Shown: positions 1 to 8,675 of the stretch, piece after piece
Numbering within the stretch: the stretch's first letter is position 1
How the letters are laid out: each line of letters starts with the position of its first letter
NCBI RefSeq assembly: GCF_002101675.1
Contig: NZ_LQOY01000205.1
Span: 1 to 64,000, forward strand
Length of the DNA: 64,000 nucleotides
Direction: 5' to 3'
DNA from: Mycobacterium gordonae
Lineage (GTDB): Bacteria; Actinomycetota; Actinomycetes; Mycobacteriales; Mycobacteriaceae
Made by a program: the position numbers and the translations under genes
The notes under the pieces: model-generated
What the model saw: the letters and a program-made list of their open reading frames with translations, nothing else
What the model was told of the DNA's origin: nothing
Database searches by the model: none

Positions 1-1
1 G

Positions 2-367
2 CCACCACCGCCACCGCCGTCGACCACCGCGGCGCCCCCGACCGCGAGCAGCACCACCGCCGCGGCCCCACCCCCGGCGACCACCACGCCGGCCGGCCCG
101 CGGCAGGTCACCTACTCGGTGACCGGGACCAAAGCCCCCGGCGACATCATCTCCGTCACCTACGTCGACGCGTCTGGCCGGCGTCGCACGCAGCACAACG
201 TGTACATCCCGTGGTCGATGACCGTCACACCGATCTCGCAATCGGATGTGGGTTCGGTGGAGGCGTCGAGCCTCTTCCGTGTCAGCAGACTCAACTGCTC
301 GATCATCACCAGTGACGGAACGGTGTTGTCGTCCAACACCAACGACTCGCCGCAGACGAGCTGTTGA
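2..367 (+). CDS. mmpS3: MmpS3-like membrane protein, C-terminal part (5' truncated by window)
   Basis: The frame is open from the first bases. It encodes a proline/threonine/alanine-rich linker (about 35 residues) followed by a compact domain beginning PRQVTYSVTG and ending with a pair of cysteines (NCSIITS and the terminal SC). That domain is typical of the extracytoplasmic half of the MmpS family, single-pass proteins that often partner MmpL lipid transporters. MmpS3 is the member that, as I recall, lies next to this membrane protein and qcrB in M. tuberculosis. The N-terminus and membrane anchor lie outside the window. The stop TGA overlaps the next ATG (ATGA), so the two genes are probably coupled. 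Confidence 0.8.
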   Translation, partial: PPPPPPSTTAAPPTASSTTAAAPPPATTTPAGPRQVTYSVTGTKAPGDIISVTYVDASGRRRTQHNVYIPWSMTVTPISQSDVGSVEASSLFRVSRLNCSIITSDGTVLSSNTNDSPQTSC

Positions 368-1011
368 TGGTCGGCAGATATTCGGCGTACCGGCGTGGGT
401 CGGACCCGGTCGTCAACCCGGAGATCATCGACCGCGTCATGATCGGGGCGTGCGCGGCCATCTGGCTGGTGCTGGTAGGCGTCAGCGTGGCGGCCGCCGT
501 GGCGCTGGCGGACCTGGGCCGCGGTTTTCACAAAATGGCGCGGACTCCCCACACCACCTGGGTGCTGTATGCCGTCATCATCGTTTCCGCCTTGATCATC
601 GCCGGTGCTATCCCGGTGCTGCTGCGCGCCCGCCGGATGACGCAGGCCGAACCGGTGGTGCGCTCCCGTGCCCTGCAGGGTGGAGCCGTCCGGCCGCCCA
701 AGCAGATCGGGCGGACCGGTGGCCGCGTCGCCGTCGAGCCGGCGCGCCGGGAGCCGGTCAAAGCTTATGGCGCGCTTGACGAATGGTCCGGCGCCGTGGT
801 CGACCGCATCTGGTTGCGGGGGACACTGGCATTGACGAGCGCTATCGGGACCTCTTTGATCGCCGTCGCGGTGGCGACCTATCTGATGGCCGCCGGGCAC
901 GACGGGGCCTCATGGGTCAGTTACGGTGTCGCCGGTGTGATCGCGGCCGGGCTGCCGGTGATCGAGATCCTTTATGTGCGGCAGCTTCGCCGCGGCCAGG
1001 TCGCGCACTGA
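367..1011 (+). CDS. Conserved four-helix membrane protein (Rv2197c-like)
   Basis: A 214-residue protein. The ATG at 367 overlaps the mmpS3 stop codon as ATGA; a TTG one codon upstream is possible but less likely. Hydrophobic segments lie at about residues 24-48, 64-87, 154-178 and 183-205, with a basic cytoplasmic-looking stretch rich in Arg/Pro between the second and third. No catalytic motif is visible. It is a conserved actinobacterial membrane protein of unknown function. Location next to mmpS3 and tail-to-tail with qcrB matches the M. tuberculosis neighbourhood as I remember it. Confidence 0.8.
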   Translation: MVGRYSAYRRGSDPVVNPEIIDRVMIGACAAIWLVLVGVSVAAAVALADLGRGFHKMARTPHTTWVLYAVIIVSALIIAGAIPVLLRARRMTQAEPVVRSRALQGGAVRPPKQIGRTGGRVAVEPARREPVKAYGALDEWSGAVVDRIWLRGTLALTSAIGTSLIAVAVATYLMAAGHDGASWVSYGVAGVIAAGLPVIEILYVRQLRRGQVAH

Positions 1012-1120
1012 GTTCGTGCCGCCTTGCGCTGTTGACTCTGCGGTGAGGGTGCGGAAGTGCGAGTGGCCGCTGCCCTGAGCGCAGGCCCAACACCCCTCTG
1101 ACGACAAAGCGACAAAGCAA

Positions 1121-1152
1121 AGCCGCCGCCCCCGGGAGCGGGGACGGCGGCT
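1121..1152. terminator. Hairpin between convergent genes
   Basis: Left arm AGCCGCCGCCCCC (1121-1133) pairs with GGGGACGGCGGCT (1140-1152) with one G-T pair and a six-base loop. It sits between two genes that end towards each other (1011 and 1174). There is no T-tract, which is common for mycobacterial terminators. Confidence 0.6.
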
Positions 1153-1173
1153 CAGCGCTTCGCTGCGGGCTGC

Positions 1174-2856
1174 CTAGCCGTGTCCGTTGGAGTGCCCGTT
1201 GGAGTGCCCGTTGGACCCGTTGGCGGAGCCGTTAGAGCCCTCCTGGTGCTCCCGCAGGGCGGTCAGTGCACGCACTTCGGCGGCGTGGCCCGCCTCGCGC
1301 AGTGCCGCATCCTCCGAGACCGGGTCGGCGCGCAGGAAGCTGCCGCTGCCCGGCGAGCCGGCCGACCCCAGCTTGTTCATCTTCTTGGGCAATGCCGCGC
1401 CCTGGTACTCGAGCGCCAGCGGGTGGCCGTGGTCGTCGACCGGGCCGAGCGGTTGGTGCAGCTCGATGTAGGCACCGTGGGGCAGCCGCTTGATGATGCC
1501 GGTCTCGACACCGTGCTCGAGCACCGCACGGTCACTGCGCTGCAGCCCCACGGCCCACCGGTAGGCGATGAAGTAGACCAGCGGCGGCAGCACCACCATG
1601 CCGATACGCCCGATCCACGTCGTCGCATTCAGCGAGATGTGGAACTTGAACGCGATGATGTCGTTCATAGCGCACAGCGTGAGGACCATGTAGAAGGCGA
1701 TCGCCATCGCGCCGATCGCGGTGCGCACCGGAGCGTCGCGCGGCCGCACCAGCAGGTTGTGGTGCGCGTAGTCCTTGGTGAACCGCTTCTCCAGGAACGG
1801 ATAGACAACCAGCAGGCCGAACACCAGGCCCATGATGATGGCGACCCACACGACCGCCGGAATGGTGTGGTGCCAGAAGTAGAACTCCCATGGCGGCCAG
1901 ATACGAGCCAGGCCCTCCGTCCACATCATGTAGAAGTCCGGCTGTGAGCCCGCCGACACCTGAGACGGCTTGTAGGGGCCCAGATTCCAGATCGGGTTGA
2001 TCTGCAACAGACCGCCCATCAGGCCCAGCACTCCGACGATCGCCGCGAAGAAGGCGCCGGACTTGACCGCGAAGGTGGGCATGACGCGCACGCCGACCAC
2101 GTTGTGCTCGGTGCGCCCCGGGCCGGGGAACTGGGTGTGCTTCTGGAACCACACCAACGCCATGTGCGCGCCGATGAGGGCCAGGATGATGCCCGGGATC
2201 AGCAAGATGTGCAGGGCGTAGAGCCGGGGGATCAGGATGGTGCCCGGGAAGTCCCCGCCGAACAACGCCCAGTGCAGCCAGGTGCCGATGATCGGCATGC
2301 CCAGCGTGATCGACGACAGCGCCGCCCGCAGGCCGATACCCGAGAGCAGGTCGTCGGGCAGGGAGTAGCCGAAGTAGCCCTCGAACATCGACAGGATCAG
2401 CAGCAGCGACCCGATGACCCAGTTCGCCTCACGAGGCCGGCGGAACGCGCCGGTGAAGAAGATGCGCGCCAGGTGCACCATGATCGACGCCGAGAACATC
2501 AGCGCCGCCCAGTGGTGGATCTGACGGACGAACAGACCGCCGCGGACCTCGAAGGAGATGTTCAGCGCCGTCTCGTATGCCCGCGACATCTCGACGCCAC
2601 GCAGCGGCTGATACACGCCGTTGTAGGTGACCTCGGCCATCGACGGGTCGAAGAACAAGGTCAGGTACACGCCGGTGATCAGCAGCACGATGAAGCTGTA
2701 CAGCGCGATCTCACCCAGCAGGAACGACCAGTGCGTCGGGAACACCTTGTTGAGCTGTCGGCGCACCGCCGCTGACGGGTGGTACCGCGAGTCAACGTCA
2801 TTGCCCTGGCGGGCCAGTACGTCGCCGATCTTCGGGGGACTCAATTTTGGACTCAT
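1174..2856 (-). CDS. qcrB: Cytochrome bc1 (bcc) complex cytochrome b subunit
   Basis: A 560-residue integral membrane protein that oxidises menaquinol in the bcc-aa3 supercomplex. Haem ligands are visible as His114 and His128 on one helix and His216 and His231 on another. The quinol-site motif reads PDFYMMWTEG (306-315), the actinobacterial form of PEWY. Thr313, the residue whose change in M. tuberculosis gives resistance to imidazopyridine inhibitors such as telacebec, is present as Thr. The C-terminus ends in Asn/Gly/His repeats (SNGH). The ATG at 2856 overlaps the qcrA stop (ATGA). Length is slightly above the roughly 550 residues I recall for M. tuberculosis because of the tail. Confidence 0.97.
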   Translation of the reverse strand: MSPKLSPPKIGDVLARQGNDVDSRYHPSAAVRRQLNKVFPTHWSFLLGEIALYSFIVLLITGVYLTLFFDPSMAEVTYNGVYQPLRGVEMSRAYETALNISFEVRGGLFVRQIHHWAALMFSASIMVHLARIFFTGAFRRPREANWVIGSLLLILSMFEGYFGYSLPDDLLSGIGLRAALSSITLGMPIIGTWLHWALFGGDFPGTILIPRLYALHILLIPGIILALIGAHMALVWFQKHTQFPGPGRTEHNVVGVRVMPTFAVKSGAFFAAIVGVLGLMGGLLQINPIWNLGPYKPSQVSAGSQPDFYMMWTEGLARIWPPWEFYFWHHTIPAVVWVAIIMGLVFGLLVVYPFLEKRFTKDYAHHNLLVRPRDAPVRTAIGAMAIAFYMVLTLCAMNDIIAFKFHISLNATTWIGRIGMVVLPPLVYFIAYRWAVGLQRSDRAVLEHGVETGIIKRLPHGAYIELHQPLGPVDDHGHPLALEYQGAALPKKMNKLGSAGSPGSGSFLRADPVSEDAALREAGHAAEVRALTALREHQEGSNGSANGSNGHSNGHSNGHG

Positions 2857-4079
2857 GTTGTTGTGCGCTCCCAGAATGCCGGTCCCACGGGTTCGATGAA
2901 GTCACCGTTGGCGACGAAATACCCGTCGGAGTCGATTGTGATGGGCAGCTGAGCCAACGCACGAGCGGCCGGGCCGAAGATCGGCTTGGCGAAGTGCAAT
3001 GCGTCGAACTGCGACTGGTGACACGGGCACAGAATTCGGTAGGTCTGTTGTTCGTAAAGTGATGCGGGGCAACCCAAGTGCGAGCATACCTTGGTGTAGG
3101 CGAAGAACTCGCCGAAGTTGAAGCTCTCCTGCCCCTGGCGCTTGACGACCTTGTCCACATCGCCGGGCTTGACGCGGATGAGCATCACCGGGTTGCGCAC
3201 ACCCAGCGAGATCGCCGACAGCTTCTCGTGCGATTCCACCGTGGTGCCGTCGCCGTCGGACTCCCGCCACGGAAAGACCGTCTCCATGCCGCCGGCATCC
3301 ATGTCCTCCGGGCGCATCTTGGTGTACGGCGGTCCGTCGTGGGCCCCGGTGGCCCGAGCCAGGTAGATGGTCTCGCCCTTGAAGCGCGGAGTCCACCCGG
3401 ACGTCCACAGCTCCGCTTTCATGCCCTCGGCGGTGGGAACGACCGGCTTCCACGGGTTCTTGATCAAGCCGCCGGCAAACGCGACCAGGGTGCCCAGGCC
3501 GAATGCGCCCAAGCCGATCCCCAACGACGCGCCGATCAGCTTGCGGCGTCCGACCGTCGAACCCTCGTACGCATCGGCCAGGTTGGCCACCACGGTCTTG
3601 CGGTCGATCTCCCGAGAGGCGCCGTCGTGGCGGTCCTGGATCGTGATCTCTTCGGGGATGAAGCGCTTCTGCAGCAGCACCGCGCCGATGGCGATCGACA
3701 GGATGGACATGCCGAAGGTGAAGCCGTACAGCGGCGTGGCCAGCGAGTAGAGGAAGTTACCCGAGCTGCCGTTGGGCTTGTACTCCCACGGCCAGAACAG
3801 GAAGACCAGCAGCAGAGCCAGGCCGAAGAACCCGCCCAGCAAAAGCCAGCCGGCGACACCACGCGCGGCCCGCTTCTCGGCCTTGGTGCCCTCGACGGGC
3901 CAGCGCGGCTCCTTGTAGGCGATCTGGACGCCGTCCATCTTGCTGCCGAGCGCGAGCAGTTCCTCACGGGACATGCGGGCCAGCGCCGCGTCGTCAGGCT
4001 CCGTTTCGCCCGCGTGGGTGCTGGTGTCGGTGTCCGAACCGATCTTCGCGGTTTGTGTCACTTCAGACTCGTCGCTCAT
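2853..4079 (-). CDS. qcrA: Rieske iron-sulfur subunit of the bcc complex
   Basis: I chose the ATG at 4079 because it overlaps the qcrC stop as ATGA; an upstream in-frame ATG at 4136 lies inside qcrC. The protein is 408 residues. Three hydrophobic helices precede the C-terminal Rieske domain, the arrangement peculiar to actinobacterial QcrA. The 2Fe-2S ligands are in CSHLGC (332-337) and CPCH (351-354). The long hydrophilic, acidic N-terminus is also usual. It moves electrons from menaquinol at QcrB to the dihaem cytochrome QcrC. Confidence 0.96.
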   Translation of the reverse strand: MSDESEVTQTAKIGSDTDTSTHAGETEPDDAALARMSREELLALGSKMDGVQIAYKEPRWPVEGTKAEKRAARGVAGWLLLGGFFGLALLLVFLFWPWEYKPNGSSGNFLYSLATPLYGFTFGMSILSIAIGAVLLQKRFIPEEITIQDRHDGASREIDRKTVVANLADAYEGSTVGRRKLIGASLGIGLGAFGLGTLVAFAGGLIKNPWKPVVPTAEGMKAELWTSGWTPRFKGETIYLARATGAHDGPPYTKMRPEDMDAGGMETVFPWRESDGDGTTVESHEKLSAISLGVRNPVMLIRVKPGDVDKVVKRQGQESFNFGEFFAYTKVCSHLGCPASLYEQQTYRILCPCHQSQFDALHFAKPIFGPAARALAQLPITIDSDGYFVANGDFIEPVGPAFWERTTT

Positions 4080-4918
4080 GAGCGCGCCCCAATCCACAGT
4101 GCCAGCCCGATGGCCGAGACCATGCCGATGATCCATGCCGCCATGCCCTCGGGCGCGGGTCCGAAGCCACCCAGTCCGTAGCCGCCCGGGGAACGTTCCT
4201 CGGCGGCGGTCCGCACGTACGCGATGATGTCCTTCTTCGATTCGAAGGACAGCTGACGGTCGGAGAACTTCGGCATGTTCTGCGGGCCGGTCAGCATCGC
4301 GGTGAGAATCTGCTGCTCGTTGGCCTCGCCGAGGTCGGGTGCGTACTTGCCCGACGACAGCGCGCCGCCCTTACCGGTGAAGTTGTGGCACGAGGCGCAG
4401 TTGAGCCGGAACAGGTCGCCGCCGCGGCCCAGGTCGCTGCCGCGCAGCGACTGCATCGCAAGGCTGCCGTCGGGGTTGCGCACGACGGTGGGGCCGCCGC
4501 CGCTGGCCTGCACGTAGGCGCCGATCGCGTCGATCTGGGCCTCGTCGAAGATCGGCTCCTTGCGCGGCGCCTGAGCCTCGCCGCGCATGGCGGGCATCCG
4601 GCCGGTCGACACCTGGAAGTAGACGGCCGCCTCGCCGACGCCGATCAGGCTGGGCCCGTGGTCGGGCACACCCTGCAGATTGGCGCCGTGGCACGACACA
4701 CATGACGTGTCAAACAGCTGCTTTCCGGTGCGCAGCAAGGCCGAGCCGGACTCGTCGGCGACCGCGACCTGCGGCGTCGGCGTGAGGACGGCTGCCAACC
4801 CACCGGCGATGGTGAGAGCGATCAGCAGCAATAGTCCGCCGGACAGCCGACGGTGCAGACGCCGTCGGGAACGACCACTCTTGCTGCCACCGGATCGGGT
4901 GAACCCCAGTCTTTTCAA
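4076..4918 (-). CDS. qcrC: Dihaem cytochrome c subunit of the bcc complex
   Basis: A 280-residue protein with an N-terminal basic region and hydrophobic signal-anchor (about 27-47). It has two CxxCH haem c sites (CVSCH 73-77 and CASCH 174-178) and a C-terminal transmembrane helix (last 20 residues). Two haems replace the separate soluble cytochrome c and let electrons pass directly to the aa3 oxidase. It lies 39 bases after ctaE and overlaps qcrA by four bases, so ctaE-qcrCAB reads as one operon. Confidence 0.96.
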   Translation of the reverse strand: MKRLGFTRSGGSKSGRSRRRLHRRLSGGLLLLIALTIAGGLAAVLTPTPQVAVADESGSALLRTGKQLFDTSCVSCHGANLQGVPDHGPSLIGVGEAAVYFQVSTGRMPAMRGEAQAPRKEPIFDEAQIDAIGAYVQASGGGPTVVRNPDGSLAMQSLRGSDLGRGGDLFRLNCASCHNFTGKGGALSSGKYAPDLGEANEQQILTAMLTGPQNMPKFSDRQLSFESKKDIIAYVRTAAEERSPGGYGLGGFGPAPEGMAAWIIGMVSAIGLALWIGARS

Positions 4919-4957
4919 CTGAGCACTCCTGTCGTTTCCTAATTCGGGGCTGCGGTC

Positions 4958-5569
4958 TTAACGGATGAAATAGATGACGGCGAACAGCGCAATCCACACG
5001 ATGTCGACGAAGTGCCAGTAGTACGAGACGACGATGCTGGCGGTCGCCTGCGCCGGGGTGAACTTGCTCATCGTGGTGCGGACCAGCAGGAAAATGAAGG
5101 CGATCAGACCACCGGTGACGTGCAGGCCGTGGAAGCCGGTGGCCAGATAGAACACGCTGCCGTAGGCGCTGCTGGGGATCGTCGTCCCGTGCGTCACCAG
5201 ATGCACGTACTCATAGGCCTGGCCGCAGATGAAGAACAGCCCCATCAGGAAGGTGATCACGTACCAGCGCCGCAGGCCGAAAACGTCGCCACGTTCGGCC
5301 GCGAACACGCCCATCTGGCAGGTGAACGACGACGCGATCAGCACCAGCGTCACCGGCACGGCCTGGTACAGATTCAGCTCGGTCGGCGGCGGCGGCCAGT
5401 TCCCGCCGGCCTGCGCTCGCGCCGTGAAGTAGAACGCGAACAGGCCAGCAAAGAACATGAGCTCGCTGGAGAGCCACACTATGGTGCCGACACTCACCAT
5501 GTTGGGGCGGTTCAGCGAATGGACTCGCGACGTAATCGCAGTACCCGAGGTCCCTACAGCACTCGTCAC
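4958..5569 (-). CDS. ctaE: Cytochrome c oxidase subunit III
   Basis: I placed the start at GTG 5569 (VTSAVGTSGT...), which gives 203 residues, the length I recall for the M. tuberculosis protein. The same frame stays open far upstream, but that part is antisense to trpD and does not resemble any protein. Several transmembrane helices are visible, with the family segments GGNWPPPP, ATGFHGLHV and YYWHFVDIVW. It is a core subunit of the aa3 terminal oxidase and first gene of the ctaE-qcrCAB run. Confidence 0.95.
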   Translation of the reverse strand: MTSAVGTSGTAITSRVHSLNRPNMVSVGTIVWLSSELMFFAGLFAFYFTARAQAGGNWPPPPTELNLYQAVPVTLVLIASSFTCQMGVFAAERGDVFGLRRWYVITFLMGLFFICGQAYEYVHLVTHGTTIPSSAYGSVFYLATGFHGLHVTGGLIAFIFLLVRTTMSKFTPAQATASIVVSYYWHFVDIVWIALFAVIYFIR

Positions 5570-5705
5570 ATCCGCAAGTATGACGCTTTGTAGTTGTCGA
5601 AGACTACCCGGGTCACAAATTTCTGAGATTTCGTGTCGTGCGGGTTGTCTGGCGGTCGGGGGCGCGCTGTTGGGAGCAGCGGATTCTCGTGGGACCATCG
5701 GCGAC

Positions 5706-6782
5706 GTGGCTGCGTCGTCTGAGGCTGTTTCGTCCGCCGCACCGTCGTGGCCGCGGGTGCTGGGGCGCTTGACCGACCGGCTGAACCTGCCCCGCGGAGA
5801 GGCCGCGTGGGCGATGGACCAGATCATGACCGGCGCCGCGCAGCCGGCCCAGATCGCCGCGTTCGCCGTGGCGATGAAGATGAAGGGCCCGACGTCCGAC
5901 GAAGTCAGCGAATTGGCCGGCGTGATGCTCGACCATGCCCGGGCGATGCCGGAGGGCGCCATTCCCGACGACGCGGTCGACGTCGTGGGTACCGGTGGAG
6001 ACGGTGTGAACACCGTGAACCTGTCCACGATGGCCTCGATCGTGGTGGCGGCCGCCGGGGTGCCGGTGGTCAAGCACGGCAACCGCGCCGCGTCCTCGCT
6101 GTCCGGCGGCGCCGACACGCTCGAGGCGCTCGGGGTGCGCATCGACCTAGGGCCCGAAGAGGTCGCCCGCAGCCTCGCCGAGGTCGGAATCGGTTTTTGC
6201 TTCGCGCCGCAATTCCATCCGTCCTACCGCCATGCGTCCGTGGTGCGCCGTGAGATCGGTGTGCCTACGGTATTCAATCTTCTTGGGCCGCTGACGAATC
6301 CAGCCAGGCCGCGGGCCGGGTTGATCGGCTGCGCGTTCGCCGATTTAGCCGACGTCATGGCCGGCGTGTTTGCTGCACGCCGTTCCAGTGTGCTGGTGGT
6401 GCACGGTGACGACGGGCTCGACGAGCTCACCACCACCACGACCAGCACGATCTGGCGGGTGCAGGCCGGCACCGTGGACAAGCTCAAATTCGATCCCGCG
6501 GGATTCGGTTTCGCGCGCGCCGAACTCGACGAGCTGCGCGGTGGCGACGCCGCGGCCAACGCCGCGGAGGTGCGGGCCGTGCTGGCCGGCGCCAGGGGGC
6601 CGGTGCGCGACGCGGTGGTGCTCAACGCCGCGGGCGCGCTCGTCGCTCACGCGGGGCTATCCAGCCGCGCTGAATGGTTGCCGGCGTGGGAGGACGGGTT
6701 GGGGCGGGCCAGCGCCGCGATCGACAGCGGCGCGGCCGAACACCTGCTCGCGCGATGGGTGCGGTTCGGCCAGCAGGTCTGA
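5706..6782 (+). CDS. trpD: Anthranilate phosphoribosyltransferase
   Basis: Transfers phosphoribose from PRPP to anthranilate, the second step of the tryptophan branch. The PRPP-binding GTGGDGVNTVNLST starts at about residue 95, followed by KHGNRAASS and NPARPR, all family motifs. I chose GTG 5706, giving 358 residues; upstream in-frame sequence is low-similarity and runs into ctaE. It is divergent from ctaE with a 136-base gap and ends inside the convergent nuclease gene (126-bp tail overlap). Confidence 0.93.
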   Translation: MAASSEAVSSAAPSWPRVLGRLTDRLNLPRGEAAWAMDQIMTGAAQPAQIAAFAVAMKMKGPTSDEVSELAGVMLDHARAMPEGAIPDDAVDVVGTGGDGVNTVNLSTMASIVVAAAGVPVVKHGNRAASSLSGGADTLEALGVRIDLGPEEVARSLAEVGIGFCFAPQFHPSYRHASVVRREIGVPTVFNLLGPLTNPARPRAGLIGCAFADLADVMAGVFAARRSSVLVVHGDDGLDELTTTTTSTIWRVQAGTVDKLKFDPAGFGFARAELDELRGGDAAANAAEVRAVLAGARGPVRDAVVLNAAGALVAHAGLSSRAEWLPAWEDGLGRASAAIDSGAAEHLLARWVRFGQQV

Positions 6783-8570
6783 GTGCGCTTCGGCCTGGCG
6801 ACCCGCCAGCCGCGCCGACCGTGCGGTGGCCGCCCACGCCGCCCACGCGCCCGCCGCGCCCAGCGGAGTCGCCCAGCCCGCTTCGTCGGCACCGATCACC
6901 CGCACGATCCGCACGCCCGGTGTGGCCAGCCAGCGGGCAATCAGCGCGGTTTCCTCGACCAGTGCGCCGCCCAGCGGGGCCGGTGTCGGGAGGATCATTT
7001 GCGCCCCAGCTGCAATCGCGTCGATCACCGGCATCGGGGGCACTCCCCGCCGGGCGCCGCCGGCGGCTGCGAGCTGGCCGTGTCTGATGACCGCGAAGTG
7101 GTAGCCGCCCGAACCGTCGGGCGCCGCGGCGATCAGCTCGGGCAGCGCGGTCAGGGCCCGCAGGCGCTGGCCCCGCCACAGCGCCTCGACGGCGGTGGCG
7201 ACGTGGTCGCGCAGCCGGGCCGCACTTTCGTAGTGGTGACGCCCGGCCAGCGCGGCCACCTGCTCGGCGGCCGCGCCCAGCGCGGAGTTGTCCGACCCGT
7301 CGATCAGCGCCTCGGCGCGTCGGGTCGCATCGGCGTATTGCTCGGCCGTCACAGCGCGGGCGGCGGGACAGGGTGCCAGCTCCACCTCGGGGCAGAGCGG
7401 ACCGTGCAGCGCCGAGCGCCCCAGCCGTTTCGTACACGTCCGCACGCCGGTGAAGCGGGCCAGCAGTGCGGCGGTGTCGGCCGCGTCCGTGCGCGAGCGG
7501 AACGGCCCGATGGCCCGCTGGTGCCTGGGGTTGCGGATCACCGAGAACCGGGGGAACGCCTCATCGGTCAACACCACCCACCACCAGCGGTGCGGAAACT
7601 TCGAGCGGCGGTTGTACGGCGGGGCGTGCGCGGCCAGCAGCCGCAGCTCACGCACACCGGCCTCCAGTGCATGGGCGCATTCCACGTGGTCCACGCCGTC
7701 CGCCAGGCCGACCATCTCCTTCATCCGGCCACGCGGGTCGCTGCCGTTGAAGTACTGGTTCACCCGGCGCCGCAGGTCGACTGCCGTGCCGATGTAGAGC
7801 ACCTCGCCGGCGGGGCCGCGGAACAGATAGACCCCGGGGCACTGGGGCAGTCGGTCGGCCAATACCCGCTTGCGGCGCTGCGCCGGGGTGACGTCCGGCA
7901 GGTACGAGCGCAAGTCGGCGTAGGTGTGGATGCCCTGATTGCCGACTCGCTCGATGAGTGCGTGCAACACCTCGACGGTGGCGCGGGCGTCGTCGAGGGC
8001 GCGGTGGGTGGGCCGGGTCGCGACGGCGAAGATCCGCGCCAGCTCGGCCAGCCGCACGCTGGGGGCTTCTTCCCGGCTCAACACCCGGCGCGCCAGCCGG
8101 ACCGTGCACAACACCCGCGACCGCGGCCACTTGAGCTGGCACCGTTCGGCCGCGGCCCGTAGGAACCCGATGTCGAAGCCGGCGTTGTGGGCCACCAGCA
8201 CCGAGTCGCCGACGAACTCGAAGAACATCGGCAGCACGGCCTCGATGGTCGGGGCGTCACACACCATGGCCGTGGTAATGCCCGTGAGCCGGACGATCTG
8301 GGGTGGGATGCTGCGTTGCGGGTCGACCAGGGTGGCGAATTCACCGAGCACCGCGCCGCCACGCACCTTGACCGCGCCGATCTCGGTGATCGCGTCCGGG
8401 GCGGCGCCGTCACGGCCCTTGGCGCGTCCGCCGGTGGTTTCCAGGTCCACCACGACGAAGGTGGTCTCGCGCAGCTGCGATTCGTCGGGGGCGCTCAAGT
8501 CGTCCAGCCCGGCGAAGCTGAGTTGAGTCCCACCGGTCGCACTCATGGCGGTGACGTTAGGCATCCGCAC
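6657..8570 (-). CDS. DnaQ-type exonuclease fused to a UvrC-like GIY-YIG nuclease
   Basis: A 637-residue protein with two nuclease modules. Residues 35-205 form a DEDDh exonuclease of the DNA polymerase III epsilon type, with the expected residues Asp42, Glu44, Asp133, His189 and Asp194. Residues 240-330 form a GIY-YIG domain (GVYLF 246-250, YIGTAVDLRRR 259-269) like the N-terminal nuclease of UvrC/Cho, followed by a UVR-like helical stretch and a poorly conserved C-terminus. Such fusions are known in actinobacteria and suggest a role in excision repair, but the substrate is not established here. An alternative start is ATG 8546. The last roughly 40 codons are antisense to the end of trpD. Confidence 0.85.
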   Translation of the reverse strand: MRMPNVTAMSATGGTQLSFAGLDDLSAPDESQLRETTFVVVDLETTGGRAKGRDGAAPDAITEIGAVKVRGGAVLGEFATLVDPQRSIPPQIVRLTGITTAMVCDAPTIEAVLPMFFEFVGDSVLVAHNAGFDIGFLRAAAERCQLKWPRSRVLCTVRLARRVLSREEAPSVRLAELARIFAVATRPTHRALDDARATVEVLHALIERVGNQGIHTYADLRSYLPDVTPAQRRKRVLADRLPQCPGVYLFRGPAGEVLYIGTAVDLRRRVNQYFNGSDPRGRMKEMVGLADGVDHVECAHALEAGVRELRLLAAHAPPYNRRSKFPHRWWWVVLTDEAFPRFSVIRNPRHQRAIGPFRSRTDAADTAALLARFTGVRTCTKRLGRSALHGPLCPEVELAPCPAARAVTAEQYADATRRAEALIDGSDNSALGAAAEQVAALAGRHHYESAARLRDHVATAVEALWRGQRLRALTALPELIAAAPDGSGGYHFAVIRHGQLAAAGGARRGVPPMPVIDAIAAGAQMILPTPAPLGGALVEETALIARWLATPGVRIVRVIGADEAGWATPLGAAGAWAAWAATARSARLAGRQAEAHSDLLAEPHPSREQVFGRAAVDRGAGPPQPVLPRRQPFSAAG

Positions 8571-8675
8571 CGACAGCCAACGGTTCCCACGCCGGGTGTC
8601 GTTGTCGGTGGCCGGCGTTACCGTGCGGTGCAGATCGACTTTGGAGTGAGAGTGCTAGGGAGAGGACCGACCCAG

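Noticed and set aside
5457..5705. Upstream extension of trpD into ctaE
   Set aside because: It is antisense to the ctaE N-terminus and lacks TrpD features; GTG 5706 fits better.
5600..6142. Long upstream extension of ctaE on the minus strand
   Set aside because: It is antisense to conserved trpD and the ctaE protein aligns from GTG 5569 with the expected length of 203.
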